A stretch of DNA of 64,000 bases from assembly GCF_013364215.1 (NCBI RefSeq), contig NZ_CP054923.1, positions 2,108,001 to 2,172,000 on the forward strand, in the 5' to 3' direction. Within the stretch, counting starts at the first letter, position 1. Each line of letters opens with the position of its first letter. The translations under genes and the position numbers were made by a program. Of the stretch, positions 50,909-61,812 are shown in pieces. The DNA comes from Verrucosispora sp. NA02020. Its GTDB lineage: Bacteria; Actinomycetota; Actinomycetes; Mycobacteriales; Micromonosporaceae. Below the pieces are notes generated by a model. The model did no database searches and was not told the origin of the DNA. It saw only the letters and a list, made by a program, of their open reading frames with translations.

Positions 50909-51547
50909 ATGATCCGGGTGTTCCTGCTCGACGACCACGAGGTCGTCCGTCGTGGCCTTGCCGACCTGCTCCAGGCCAGCGGCGACATAGAGGTGGTCGG
51001 CGAGTCCGGCTCCGCGCCGGAGGCCGCCCGCCGGATCCCGGCGCTCCGCCCCGACGTGGCGATCCTCGACGCCCGGCTACCCGACGGCAACGGCATCGAC
51101 GTGTGCCGGGACGTGCGGGCCGTGGACTCCTCGATCAAGGGCCTGATCCTCACCTCGTACGAGGACGACGAGGCGCTGTTCGCGGCGATCATGGCCGGTG
51201 CCTCCGGGTACGTGCTCAAGCAGATCCGCGGCACCGACCTGGTCGACGCGGTGCGCCGGGTGGCGGGCGGGCAGTCGCTGCTCGACCCGGCGATCACCAC
51301 CCGCGTCCTGGACCGCATCCGCAGCGGGGTGGAGCAGCCACGCGAGTTGCAGTCCCTCACCGAGCAGGAACGGCGGATCCTGGAGTACGTCGCCGAGGGC
51401 CTGACCAACCGGGAGATCGCCGGCAAGATGTTCCTGGCCGAGAAGACGGTCAAGAACTACGTCTCCAGCGTGCTGGCCAAGCTCGGCCTGGAACGGCGTA
51501 CCCAGGCCGCTGTGCTCGCCACCCGGCTGCTCGGCAAGTCCCGCTGA
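50909..51547 (+). CDS. dosR: DosR/DevR-type NarL-family response regulator
   Basis: A 212-residue response regulator. Receiver residues are Asp8-Asp9, phosphorylation Asp54 and Lys104. The C-terminal LuxR helix-turn-helix is LTEQERRILEYVAEGLTNRE with MFLAEKTVKNYVSSVLAKLG and LERRTQAAV, which closely resembles mycobacterial DosR including residue numbering. In mycobacteria DosR turns on dormancy genes in response to hypoxia, NO and CO. The likely partner kinase is the convergent gene at 51569. The 14-mer at 50859 suggests autoregulation. Confidence 0.9.
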   Translation: MIRVFLLDDHEVVRRGLADLLQASGDIEVVGESGSAPEAARRIPALRPDVAILDARLPDGNGIDVCRDVRAVDSSIKGLILTSYEDDEALFAAIMAGASGYVLKQIRGTDLVDAVRRVAGGQSLLDPAITTRVLDRIRSGVEQPRELQSLTEQERRILEYVAEGLTNREIAGKMFLAEKTVKNYVSSVLAKLGLERRTQAAVLATRLLGKSR

Positions 51548-51568
51548 CCGTACGCGGGCACCCGCCGG

Positions 51569-53299
<1,731 letters not shown>

Positions 53300-53322
53300 C
53301 TAACCGGCGGGCGGCCGTCGGC

Positions 53323-54330
53323 TCATCCCGCTGTTCCCTCCACCGCCGAGGTGTCCACCACCTGCGCGCGATCCAGTCGCTGCGTGTGCGGCGGACCCGC
53401 GTGCGCCGGGTCCGCGACGCCGAGTCGCAGGACGAGGTACGGGTGGCCGAGCCCGGCCAGCACCCCCCGCAGGACCTGCCGGGTCGCCGGCACCTCGACC
53501 ACCCCGCTCAGCGGCACCACCGAGACACTTAGCCGGGTGGCGGTCAGCCAGGCGGCGGAGAGCGCCTCACCGGCGCGCAGCCAGTCCACCGGCTCGTCCT
53601 CGTCGCCGTAGAGCACCGCGTACGACGCGGCCCGGTCGTGGCCCGGCCCCACCGGCAGCGTCCCCGGGCGTCCGAAGTCCCGGCCCGGCACGGTGGTCTG
53701 CGGGGCCTGCTCGGGCAGCACCTCGGAGGTCAACCCGGTCCCGGCGGCCCGGCTGGTCCAGTAGTCCAGTTCCTCGCGCAGCCGGGAGTCGTCGGCCTCG
53801 ACGGTGGCGGCGCGCGAGGCGGCGGCGGCCAACTCCAGCACCTGGTCGCGATCGAGGATCTCCAACCGGGCGCCCTCCTGGCGGGCGGCCGTGCTGACCG
53901 CGTCCAGTCGCTCGTCGCCGACCGGCTCGTCGCTGACCGGTCGACGGTCGGTGTGCCTGACCTGCATGCACTGGACGGTCCGCATGGCGTCCGGGTCGGC
54001 CCCGCTGGGCCGCAGGTCGGTCAGCCGGGCGAGCAGCTCCGGCTCGGCCGGGTCGGGCATCCGCCGTACGGTCGCCGTCCACCCCTCGGCGGCCAGCGCC
54101 AACCGGGCGTGGTGCAGTGCCGCCCCGCAGCTCAACCGGACCAACTCGCCGTCCGGGTCGGTCGCCGCCAACTGCGGGTCGTGGACCATCCGCAGCTCCA
54201 GCGCGTCGGGCAGGACCCGCCAGCGCCACGGCTGCGCGTTGTGCACCGAGGGCGCCCGACCGGCCATCGTGGCGGCCTCCGCGAGCGCGGTGGGCAGCGG
54301 GCGATGCGTGGCCGGCGTCTGGTGGCTCAT
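53323..54330 (-). CDS. Acg-like nitroreductase family protein, second copy
   Basis: A 335-residue Acg-family protein with AGRAPSVHNAQPWRWRV, VRLSCGAALHHARLALA, VRHTDRRPVSDEP and the closing HPYLVLRLGVADP. It differs from the copy at 49724-50698 across most of its length, so the duplication is old. The ATG at 54328-54330 is selected because the longer reading frame runs through the divergent P-type ATPase gene. It leads a two-gene operon with dosS and may be under DosR control. Confidence 0.85.
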   Translation of the reverse strand: MSHQTPATHRPLPTALAEAATMAGRAPSVHNAQPWRWRVLPDALELRMVHDPQLAATDPDGELVRLSCGAALHHARLALAAEGWTATVRRMPDPAEPELLARLTDLRPSGADPDAMRTVQCMQVRHTDRRPVSDEPVGDERLDAVSTAARQEGARLEILDRDQVLELAAAASRAATVEADDSRLREELDYWTSRAAGTGLTSEVLPEQAPQTTVPGRDFGRPGTLPVGPGHDRAASYAVLYGDEDEPVDWLRAGEALSAAWLTATRLSVSVVPLSGVVEVPATRQVLRGVLAGLGHPYLVLRLGVADPAHAGPPHTQRLDRAQVVDTSAVEGTAG

Positions 54331-54448
54331 TGTCACGACCTTTCGTCTCTGCTCATCGTGCCGCACCTCGGTGCGGCCGTGGGCCGGGTCTGGCCCATCA
54401 TGCGACATCCGCCGGGGGCACGCACGGTCCCAACGTCCCGGCACCGAG

Positions 54449-54462
54449 GGGTAGTTCGGCCC
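54449..54462. promoter_or_regulatory. DosR-box-like 14-mer (GGGTAGTTCGGCCC)
   Basis: The sequence fits GGG-N2-NTTN-G-x-CCC as do the other two 14-mers (50859 and 59833). It is 54 bases before the P-type ATPase start and about 120 before the divergent Acg/dosS operon. A second palindrome, TGGGCC-N6-GGCCCA at 54380-54397, lies between. Confidence 0.5.
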
Positions 54463-54516
54463 GGGATCTGGCCGGAGTGCCCGACGGTGGGGCGCGGTGC
54501 CTGCGACGATCCGCGC

Positions 54517-56427
54517 ATGGCGGAACCGACGTCGAACGCGCCGGACCACGGTCCCCGCGAGTGCCTGGCGCCGCGCCCCGTGCCGTCGGGTGGACCACGG
54601 TGGTGGTGGCTGTGGGCGCCGCTGACCGCACTGACCGCGTTGGTCCTGGCCGGAGCGGCGGCACGACTGGCGGGACGGGTCGGGGTCGCTGACGCGCTGT
54701 GGGCGGCGGCCACTCTCGTCGCGTTGCTGCCGGCGGCCGCCTCGATGCTGCGCGAGCTGTGGCGGCGACGTTTCGGCGTGGACGTGATCGCCGTCCTCGC
54801 GTTGGCCGGGGCGCTCGTCGTCGGCGAGTACCTGGCCGGTGCGGTGGTCGCGCTGATGTTGGCGACCGGCCGGACGCTGGAGGCGTACGCGCACCGGCGG
54901 GCGACCCGTGACCTGCGCTCCCTGCTCGCCCGTGCCCCGCGTACCGCCCGTCGGCGTACCGCCGACGGCGGCGTCGAGGTGGTGCCGGTGGACCGGCTGG
55001 CGGCCGGGGACCGGTTGCTGGTCGGCCCCGGTGACGTGGTCGCCGTCGATGGTGTCGTGGAGTCCGCGGCGACCCTCGACGAGTCGGTGGTGACCGGGGA
55101 GTCCCGGCTGGTCGAGCGGGCGTCGGGCGAGCGGGTGGCCAGTGGGGTGGTCAACGCCGGGGCGGGCTTCGGACTGCGGGCCACCGAGAGCGCCACCCGC
55201 AGCACGTACGCGGGGATCGTCCGGTTGGCCGAGGAGGCGACCGCCCGCAAGGCGCCGACGGTGCGGCTGGCGGACCGCTACGCCGCCGCCTTCGTGCCGT
55301 TCACCCTCGTCGTGGCCGGTCTGGGCTGGTTGCTGTCCGGTGAGTTCCTGCGGGCGGTGGCGGTGCTGGTGGTGGCGACCCCGTGCCCGCTGCTGCTGGC
55401 CACCCCGATCGCCATCGTCAGCGGGCTGTCCCGGGTCGCCCGGCGGGGGATGCTGGTGCGCGACGGCGGTTCGCTGGAGGTGCTCGGTCGCGCCCGTACC
55501 CTGCTGGTCGACAAGACCGGCACGCTCACCCTGGGCCGACCGAGGGTGGCCGACCTGGTGGTGGCCCCCGGCGGCGACGCCGACGAGATGCTGCGTTCGG
55601 CCGCCTCGGTGGAACAACTCTCCCCGCACGTGTTGGCGGCGGCGCTGGTCCATGATGCCCGGGGACGCGGGATGCGGCTGGTGGCGCCGACGGAGGTGAC
55701 CGAGGAGGCGGGCCGGGGAGTGCGCGGGCGGGTGGGTGGACGACGGATCCGCGTCGGTCAGCTCGACGCCGACCCGCCGCCGTGGGCGGTGCCGGTCCGG
55801 ACCCGCGCCGAACAGGCCGGACACAGCGTGGTCTGGGTGTCCGACGAGACCGGGCCGTTCGGCGCGGTGGTGCTGGAGGATCCGGTACGCCCGGACGCCC
55901 GCCAGGTGGTGGACCGGCTGCGGAAGGCCGGGATGACCCGGATCGTGATGGTCACCGGCGACCGCCCGGAGACGGCGCACCGGGTCGCGCGGGACGTCGG
56001 CGTGGACGACGTGCTGGCCCGGTGCACCCCGACGGAGAAGGCGGCCCGGGTCCGCGCCGAGGCGGGGCGGGCGGTCACCGTGATGGTCGGCGACGGTGTC
56101 AACGACGCGCCCGCCCTGGCGGAGGCGCACGTCGGGGTGGCGATGGGCGCCACCGGGGCCACCGCCTCCGCCGACGTCGCCGACGCCGTGCTGAGCGTCG
56201 ACCGGCTCGACCCGCTCGCCGACGCGGTGGAGGTGGCGCGTCGCGCCCGGCGGATCGCGGTGCAGAGTGCCACGGTGGGGATGGGCCTGGCGGTCGTCGC
56301 GATGGGGTTCGCGGCGGCCGGGAAGCTGCCACCGGTGGCCGGTGCGTTCCTCCAGGAGGGCATCGACGTGTTGGTGATCCTCAACGCCCTGCGGGCGCTG
56401 GGCGGCGGGCCGCGCCGACCGGCCTGA
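54517..56427 (+). CDS. P1B-type heavy-metal/cation-transporting ATPase
   Basis: This 636-residue P-type ATPase lacks an N-terminal metal-binding domain. Membrane helices are at about 30-65, 75-110, 248-300 and near the C-terminus (about 580-625). The sixth-helix motif is TPCP (Cys290), the P-domain DKTGTLT (Asp332) and GDGVNDAPAL (about 525). The nucleotide domain has SPHVLAAALV at the place of the HP motif. A single Cys with Pro on both sides (PCP), not CPC, leaves the metal uncertain; Co/Zn/Ni-type or Cd-type transport is possible. The ATG at 54517 is preferred. Such ATPases are part of some DosR regulons; a DosR-like box precedes it. Confidence 0.88.
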   Translation: MAEPTSNAPDHGPRECLAPRPVPSGGPRWWWLWAPLTALTALVLAGAAARLAGRVGVADALWAAATLVALLPAAASMLRELWRRRFGVDVIAVLALAGALVVGEYLAGAVVALMLATGRTLEAYAHRRATRDLRSLLARAPRTARRRTADGGVEVVPVDRLAAGDRLLVGPGDVVAVDGVVESAATLDESVVTGESRLVERASGERVASGVVNAGAGFGLRATESATRSTYAGIVRLAEEATARKAPTVRLADRYAAAFVPFTLVVAGLGWLLSGEFLRAVAVLVVATPCPLLLATPIAIVSGLSRVARRGMLVRDGGSLEVLGRARTLLVDKTGTLTLGRPRVADLVVAPGGDADEMLRSAASVEQLSPHVLAAALVHDARGRGMRLVAPTEVTEEAGRGVRGRVGGRRIRVGQLDADPPPWAVPVRTRAEQAGHSVVWVSDETGPFGAVVLEDPVRPDARQVVDRLRKAGMTRIVMVTGDRPETAHRVARDVGVDDVLARCTPTEKAARVRAEAGRAVTVMVGDGVNDAPALAEAHVGVAMGATGATASADVADAVLSVDRLDPLADAVEVARRARRIAVQSATVGMGLAVVAMGFAAAGKLPPVAGAFLQEGIDVLVILNALRALGGGPRRPA

Positions 56428-56448
56428 CACCGGTCGGCGCGGATCGCC

Positions 56449-57336
56449 TCAGCGTTCCCGGACGACCGCCACCGGGCAGTGCGCGTGCTGGATGAGCTGC
56501 TGGCTGACCGAGCCGAGCAGCATGCCGCGCAGGCCGCCCCGGCCCCGGGTGCCGACCACCACCAGTTGCGACCGGCGGCTGGACTCGATCAGCAGCCCGG
56601 CCGGTGCGGAGGTGCCCGTCTCGACGCTCACCTCGACGTCGGGGAAGGTCTCCCGCCAGCGGCGCACCGCCTCGTCCAGTTCCGCGCGGTCCTCGGCCAT
56701 GGCCGCGTCCCGGGCCTGCTCTCCGGTGAGGTTCGCCTGCTCGCCCCTGGGCTGCCAGGAACGCAGCACCCGCAGCGGCACCCTGCGCAGGGCGGCCTCC
56801 TCGACGGCGTAGCCGAGGGCCACCAGCGAGGGTTCGGAGCCGTCCACCCCGACGGTGACGTGCCCGGACCGGGCGGCGTCGGCGGTGTCGCGGCGAACCA
56901 CCACCACCGGGCAGTGCGCGTGCGCGGTGACGCTGACCGCCGTGGATCCGGCGAGCAGGCCGGCGAAGCCGCCGTGTCCCCGGCCGCCCAGCACCACCAG
57001 GTCGGCCTCCGCCGAACTCTCCTCTAGCACCAGGGCGGGCGGGCCGTCGCGGACCTCACCGTGCACGGTCAGCTCGGGGTTGGCCGCACCGGCGTCCGCG
57101 GCGGCCTTGCCCACCAACTCCTCGACCTGCTGACGGGCCTGCTCGTCGGGCCACATGCCGGGCGTGACTCCGGGACCGACCCAGCCGGCCACGGTGAGCC
57201 ACTCGAAGACGTACACCAGCCGGACCGGTCGGCCGGACCGGCGGGCCTGGTCCAGCGCCCAGTCCAGGGCCGCGGCCGCGTCCGGCGAGCCGTCGTAGCC
57301 CACCACGATCTCCGCGCCGTTCGTACTCCCGGTCAT
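56449..57336 (-). CDS. Universal stress protein, two UspA domains
   Basis: This 295-residue protein is a tandem UspA pair. Both domains carry the ATP-binding signature G-2x-G-9x-G(S/T): VLGGRGHGGFAGLLAGSTA in the first and VVGTRGRGGLRGMLLGSVS in the second. Usp proteins with these motifs bind ATP and act in redox and hypoxia tolerance in mycobacteria, often under DosR. It follows the phosphoketolase gene by 12 bases, so they form one transcript. The ATG at 57334-57336 is the natural start. Confidence 0.9.
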   Translation of the reverse strand: MTGSTNGAEIVVGYDGSPDAAAALDWALDQARRSGRPVRLVYVFEWLTVAGWVGPGVTPGMWPDEQARQQVEELVGKAAADAGAANPELTVHGEVRDGPPALVLEESSAEADLVVLGGRGHGGFAGLLAGSTAVSVTAHAHCPVVVVRRDTADAARSGHVTVGVDGSEPSLVALGYAVEEAALRRVPLRVLRSWQPRGEQANLTGEQARDAAMAEDRAELDEAVRRWRETFPDVEVSVETGTSAPAGLLIESSRRSQLVVVGTRGRGGLRGMLLGSVSQQLIQHAHCPVAVVRER

Positions 57337-57348
57337 GGTGTCTCCTTC

Positions 57349-59742
57349 TCAGGGGTTGGTGGGGTCGGTCTCGCGGACCCAGCGCCACTCGGCGACCCGG
57401 GGGTCGTCCTCACCGAACCGGCGGGTGTGGTCGCGGGCCGCGTCGCGGGCGTCGGCCATCTCCTGCCGCAGGTACGCCACCCGGTCGCCGAGCCCCGGCA
57501 CCCGGTCGATCACGTCGATGACGAGGTGGAACCGGTCCAGGTCGTTGAGCATCACCATGTCGAAGGGCGTGGTGGTGGTGCCCTCCTCCTTGTACCCGCG
57601 TACGTGCAGGTTGCGGTGGTTGGTGCGGCGGTAGGTGAGCCGGTGGATCAGCCACGGGTAGCCGTGGTAAGCGAAGATGATCGGCTTGTCGCGGGTGAAC
57701 AGCGTGTCGAACTCGTTGTCCGGCAGGCCGTGCGGGTGCTCGCTCGACGGCTGGAGCCGCATCAGGTCGACCACGTTGATCACCCGGACCTTCAGGTCGG
57801 GCAGGTGCCGGCGCAGCAGGTCCGCCGCCGCCAGGGTCTCCAGGGTGGGCACGTCACCGGCGCAGGCGAGGACCACGTCCGGCTCGCTGCCGCCGTCGGT
57901 GCCGGCCCAGTCCCAGATGCCCACCCCGCGCCGGCAGTGCTGCACGGCCTCGTCCATGGTCAGCCAGTTCGGCGCGGGCTGCTTGCCGGCCACCACCACG
58001 TTGACGTAGTGCCGGCTGCGCAGGCAGTGGTCCATGGTGGAGAGCAGGGTGTTCGCGTCCGGCGGCAGGTACACCCGGACGACCTCGGCCTTCTTGTTCA
58101 TCACGTGGTCGATGAAGCCCGGGTCCTGGTGCGAGAAGCCGTTGTGGTCCTGCCGCCAGACGTGGCTGGAGAGCAGATAGTTCAGCGATGCCACCGGCAT
58201 CCGCCAGGGGATGTCCCGGGTCACCTTGAGCCACTTCGCGTGCTGGTTCACCATCGAGTCGACGATGTGGATGAACGCCTCGTAGCTGGTGAAGACGCCG
58301 TGCCGCCCGGTCAGCAGATAGCCCTCCAGCCAGCCCTGGCACAGATGCTCGGAGAGCACCTCCATCACCCGGCCGTCGGGGGAGAGGTGGTCGTCGCCGG
58401 GGACCGTGGCGCCCATCCAGGCCCGGTCGGTGACCTCGAAGGCCGCCTGGAGCCGGTTGGAGGCCACCTCGTCCGGCCCGAACAGCCGGAAGGTCTGCGG
58501 GTTCGCGGCGATCACGTCCCGGATCCACCGGCCCAGTACGCCGGTGGCGCCGGTGGCCGTCGCACCGGGACGTGGCACGTCCACCGCGTAGTCGCGGAAG
58601 TCCGGCAGGACCAGGTCACGCAGCACCGACCCGCCGTTGGCGACCGGGTTGGCGCTCATCCGCCGATCCCCGGTGGGCGGCTGGGCGGTCAGCTCCGGGA
58701 CCGGGGCGCCGGTGGCGTCGAACAGCTCCTCCGGGCGGTAGCTGCGCAGCCAGCGCTCCAACTCGGCCAGGTGCTCCGGGTTGCTGCGGACGTTCGACAG
58801 GGGCACCTGGTGGGCGTGGTACGTGCCCTCGACCTGCTTGCCGTCGACCTCGCGCGGACCGGTCCAGCCCTTCGGCGTACGCAGCACGATCATCGGCCAG
58901 CGCGGACGCTCGGTGGTGGCTCCGGACCGGGCCCGACGCTGGATCTCGGCGATCTCGTCCAGCGCCCGGTCCAGAGTGGCGGCGAGTGCCTCGTGCACGG
59001 CGGCGGGTTCGTCACCGGCCACCACGTACGGCTGGTAGCCGAAGCCGCGCATCATGGCGAGCAGGTCGGACTCGGGGATCCGGTCCAGCACCGTCGGGTT
59101 GGCGATCTTGTAGCCGTTGAGGTGCAGGACGGGCAGCACCGCGCCGTCCCGGGCGGGGTTGAGGAACACGGTCGACAGCCAGCTCCCGGCCAACGGGCCG
59201 GTCTCCGCCTCGCCGTCCCCGATGACACAGGCCACCAGCAGGTCGGGGTTGTCGAACGCGGCACCGTAGGCGTGGCTGAGCGCGTACCCCAGCTCGCCGC
59301 CCTCGTGGATCGAGCCCGGCACCTCCGCCGCCACATGGCTGGGGATGCCGCCGGGGAAGGAGAACTGGCGGAACAGCCGGGCCATGCCGGCCTCGTCGCG
59401 GCCGACGCCCGGATACCGCTCGCTCCAGGTGCCCTCCAGCCAGGTGTTCGCGACGATCGCCGGACCGCCGTGACCGGGGCCGGTGACGAAGAGGGCCGAC
59501 AGGTCCCGGTCGACGATCACCCGGTTCAGGTGGGCGTAGATCAGGTTCAGGCCGGGCGAGGTGCCCCAGTGCCCCAACAGCCGGGGCTTGACGTGCTCCG
59601 CCGTCAGCGGTTCGCGGAGCAGGGGATTGTCGAGCAGGTAGATCTGCCCGACGCTGAGATAGTTCGCGGCCCGCCAGTAGGCGTCGAGGCGGCGCAGTTC
59701 CTCGTCGGTCAGGGTGCTCGGGATGTCCACGGCCGTGTCCAT
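57349..59742 (-). CDS. xfp: Phosphoketolase (xylulose-5-P/fructose-6-P)
   Basis: This 797-residue protein is a thiamine-diphosphate phosphoketolase splitting xylulose-5-phosphate or fructose-6-phosphate into acetyl-phosphate plus a triose- or tetrose-phosphate. The family landmarks are visible: [12 protein letters not shown] (His58), TGPGHGGPA (His91), [24 protein letters not shown] and the ThDP-binding [12 protein letters not shown] (175-186). The C-terminal region has [14 protein letters not shown]. The length is typical. It gives ATP-yielding carbon flow when respiration is low. The start ATG at 59742 has GAGAGGC upstream. The operon also encodes two universal stress proteins, and a DosR-like 14-mer lies 91 bases upstream. 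Confidence 0.95.
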   Translation of the reverse strand: MDTAVDIPSTLTDEELRRLDAYWRAANYLSVGQIYLLDNPLLREPLTAEHVKPRLLGHWGTSPGLNLIYAHLNRVIVDRDLSALFVTGPGHGGPAIVANTWLEGTWSERYPGVGRDEAGMARLFRQFSFPGGIPSHVAAEVPGSIHEGGELGYALSHAYGAAFDNPDLLVACVIGDGEAETGPLAGSWLSTVFLNPARDGAVLPVLHLNGYKIANPTVLDRIPESDLLAMMRGFGYQPYVVAGDEPAAVHEALAATLDRALDEIAEIQRRARSGATTERPRWPMIVLRTPKGWTGPREVDGKQVEGTYHAHQVPLSNVRSNPEHLAELERWLRSYRPEELFDATGAPVPELTAQPPTGDRRMSANPVANGGSVLRDLVLPDFRDYAVDVPRPGATATGATGVLGRWIRDVIAANPQTFRLFGPDEVASNRLQAAFEVTDRAWMGATVPGDDHLSPDGRVMEVLSEHLCQGWLEGYLLTGRHGVFTSYEAFIHIVDSMVNQHAKWLKVTRDIPWRMPVASLNYLLSSHVWRQDHNGFSHQDPGFIDHVMNKKAEVVRVYLPPDANTLLSTMDHCLRSRHYVNVVVAGKQPAPNWLTMDEAVQHCRRGVGIWDWAGTDGGSEPDVVLACAGDVPTLETLAAADLLRRHLPDLKVRVINVVDLMRLQPSSEHPHGLPDNEFDTLFTRDKPIIFAYHGYPWLIHRLTYRRTNHRNLHVRGYKEEGTTTTPFDMVMLNDLDRFHLVIDVIDRVPGLGDRVAYLRQEMADARDAARDHTRRFGEDDPRVAEWRWVRETDPTNP

Positions 59743-59829
59743 ACTGCTTGAGCCTCTCGCGGGTCGGTGGATTCTGCATCCGCAGCGCGGGTTTCCTGCC
59801 TCCAGCTTTCCGGGATCGGCGGGCGTGGA

Positions 59830-60693
59830 TCAGGGCCGTTGGTCCCGCCCGGCCGGGTGTCCTGGCCCGTCGTCGGCGGGCGGCCCGGAGACGCCCCGGA
59901 CCACCAGCACCGGGGCCGGGGCGTGGTAGAGCAGCGACTGGCTGACCGCGCCGAGCATGCCGCGCCACGGTTCGTCACCGCGCGCGGCGACCACCACCAA
60001 CTGCGCGGCGCGCGACTGTTCGACCAGGACGTCACCCGGTTCGCCCCGGACGACCCGGCACTCCACCATGACGCCGCGCTGCCCGGCACCGTGTCGGGCC
60101 ACGAGCGCGGCGAGCCGGTCGGCGGCCTCACCCACCGCCGCGTCGGACTCGACCACCCAGACCACCAGCAGGTGCGAACGGTGCCGGCTGGCGCAGGCGT
60201 ACGCCCAGGCCAGGGCGATCTCGGCGGACGCCGAGCCGTCCACACCGACCAGGACCGGCCCGGTCGGCGGGGGTTCCTGGCGGGCGACCAGCACCGGGCA
60301 GTCGGCGCGGGCGGCCACCTGGACGGCGGGACTGTCGGCCGGGATGCAGCGGTCGCAGTGGGCCATGCCGCCGTCCCCGACGGCCACCAGGAACGCCGTC
60401 TCGGACTTGCGGACCAGCGTCGCCACCGCCGAACCCTCGATGATCTCGGCGGTGACCGGGACGTCCGGCTCGCTCTGGTTGGCCGCCACGGTGGCCTCGG
60501 CGAGTAGTTCCTCGGCGTGCGAGCGGGACGCGGTGACCGCGGGCGCCTCCATCGCGGCCCAGTTGAACGCGTGCATCAGGTGCAGCGCACGGCCGTGGGC
60601 GGCGGCCACCCGCGCGGCGGTACGGGCCACCGGCAGCGCGCCGTCCGGACCGACGCCGACCAGCACCGGCGTCGTCCCGCTGCCTAGGGCCAT
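59830..60693 (-). CDS. Universal stress protein, two UspA domains (degenerate)
   Basis: A 287-residue tandem UspA protein. The ATP-binding signature is poorly kept: the second domain has VVAARGDEPWRGMLGAVSQ and the first LVAVGDGGMAHCDRCIPADSP, each missing one or more of the G-x2-G...G(S/T) glycines. It may be a non-ATP-binding, FK-type Usp. It lies 87 bases upstream of the phosphoketolase gene on the same strand. Its last codons overlap the DosR-like 14-mer at 59833. The start at 60691-60693 is ATG. Confidence 0.88.
   Translation of the reverse strand: MALGSGTTPVLVGVGPDGALPVARTAARVAAAHGRALHLMHAFNWAAMEAPAVTASRSHAEELLAEATVAANQSEPDVPVTAEIIEGSAVATLVRKSETAFLVAVGDGGMAHCDRCIPADSPAVQVAARADCPVLVARQEPPPTGPVLVGVDGSASAEIALAWAYACASRHRSHLLVVWVVESDAAVGEAADRLAALVARHGAGQRGVMVECRVVRGEPGDVLVEQSRAAQLVVVAARGDEPWRGMLGAVSQSLLYHAPAPVLVVRGVSGPPADDGPGHPAGRDQRP
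59833..59846. promoter_or_regulatory. DosR-box-like 14-mer (GGGCCGTTGGTCCC)
   Basis: The 14-mer has the same symmetric pattern as the boxes at 50859 and 54449. It lies within the last codons of the degenerate Usp gene and 91 bases before the phosphoketolase start, so it may drive a second promoter for the phosphoketolase-Usp pair. Confidence 0.45.
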
Positions 60694-60847
60694 CCGCCAT
60701 CACCCCCGCAGCTGCGTTCGGCCTGCTGTTGAGGCTAGTCGCGCCGGTGCGGCCCCGGGGCGTGATCGCCCGACGGCCGCCCTGCTCAGGACGCCGATCC
60801 CACCCGGAGCACGACCGCGCTGGCGGGTGGCGCGGACCGACGCCGGG

Positions 60848-60893
60848 TGTCAACCGGGATTGACAGGCTCGGGCTTGTCAATGTAAGTTGACG
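60848..60893. promoter_or_regulatory. Double operator TGTCAA-N6-TTGACA before the HTH-ClpN operon
   Basis: IR1 (60848-60865) is a perfect TGTCAA-N6-TTGACA. IR2 (60876-60893) is TGTCAA-N6-TTGACG. Their centres are 28 bases apart. IR2 ends 2 bases before the ATG of the small HTH gene, so binding there should block translation or transcription start. The likely ligand is that HTH protein. Confidence 0.75.
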
Positions 60894-60895
60894 CC

Positions 60896-61132
60896 ATGAG
60901 TCAGGCGACGGAACTCGCGGCCGCAGCGGGCAGCACCGACCCCAGGGTCGGGCTACGCGCGGTCCGCGCCCTGCGCCGGCTGCTCGAACGGCTCGAGGTG
61001 GTCCAGGTCGACAACGCCCGCCGACAGGGCTGGTCCTGGCAGGAGATCGCCGAGGCGCTCGAGGTCAGCCGGCAGGCGGTCCACAAGAAGCACGCCGGGC
61101 GACCGGCGGTCGGATCCTCCCGGGAGGCATGA
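60896..61132 (+). CDS. Small helix-turn-helix regulator
   Basis: A 78-residue protein with one helix-turn-helix near its C-terminus: NARRQGWSWQEIAEALEVSR followed by QAVHKKHAGR. It is of the small MerR/SpoIIID-size class that precedes ClpN-domain genes in actinobacteria. The ATG at 60896 sits directly behind two inverted repeats, and the stop overlaps the start of the next gene (ATGA). It probably represses its own operon through those repeats. Confidence 0.85.
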   Translation: MSQATELAAAAGSTDPRVGLRAVRALRRLLERLEVVQVDNARRQGWSWQEIAEALEVSRQAVHKKHAGRPAVGSSREA

Positions 61133-61713
61133 TGTTCGAACGGTTCACCGACCGCGCCCGCACCGTGGTGCGGCACGCACGCGACGAGGCGCGGGCCGAG
61201 GGGCGAGGACCCGTCGGCACCGAGCACCTGCTGCTCGGCATCCTCGCCGACGGCGACGCGCTGGCCGTCCGGGTGCTCCGCGACGTCGGGGTCACCGGTG
61301 ACGACCTGCGGGAGCGGGTACGCCGCCACACCGTCCGGGGCGACGACGGGCTCGCCGAGGCCGACGCCGCCGCGCTGCGGGAGATCGGCATCGACCTGGC
61401 CGCGATCGTGGCCCGGATCGAGGAGTCCTTCGGCCCGGACGCGTTGCGTGAGGCCGTGCCGGCACCGCGTCGCCGCTGGGGTCGGCTCCGGCGGCACCCG
61501 GGCGGGCCGTTCTCCGCCCGCGCCAGGAAGGTGCTGGAGCTCTCCCTGCGCGAGGCGATGCGGCTGCGGCACCGGCACATCGGCACCGAGCACCTCCTGC
61601 TGGGGCTGCTCCGCGAGGGCAACGGGCTGGCCGCGCTGGTGCTCACCGAGGCCGGGGTGGACCTGGCCGACGTACGCCGCCGGGTGGAGACCGCGCTGCG
61701 GGCCGCCGCCTGA
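61129..61713 (+). CDS. Clp R/N-domain protein (stand-alone)
   Basis: A 194-residue protein with two Clp N-terminal repeats and no AAA+ module. Repeat 1 is MFERFTDRARTVVRHARDEA with GTEHLLLGILADGDA; repeat 2 is FSARARKVLELSLREAMRLR with GTEHLLLGLLREGNG. In ClpC and ClpA this domain binds substrates and adaptors, so a free copy may act as an adaptor or a decoy for ClpC, or respond to misfolded protein. The start is an ATGATG at 61129. The gene is translationally coupled to the HTH gene. Confidence 0.9.
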   Translation: MMFERFTDRARTVVRHARDEARAEGRGPVGTEHLLLGILADGDALAVRVLRDVGVTGDDLRERVRRHTVRGDDGLAEADAAALREIGIDLAAIVARIEESFGPDALREAVPAPRRRWGRLRRHPGGPFSARARKVLELSLREAMRLRHRHIGTEHLLLGLLREGNGLAALVLTEAGVDLADVRRRVETALRAAA

Positions 61714-61812
61714 GCCGCCACGCCACGGGTCGGCGTCACACCTGTCGGGTGGGTGAACCTGGTCACCCGGCGTCGGGTCGCCGAACCGCCTACCGTGCCG
61801 CACACTGACGCC

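Noticed and set aside
57061..59751. 896-codon plus-strand frame opposite phosphoketolase
   Set aside because: Shadow frame of a strongly recognised enzyme.
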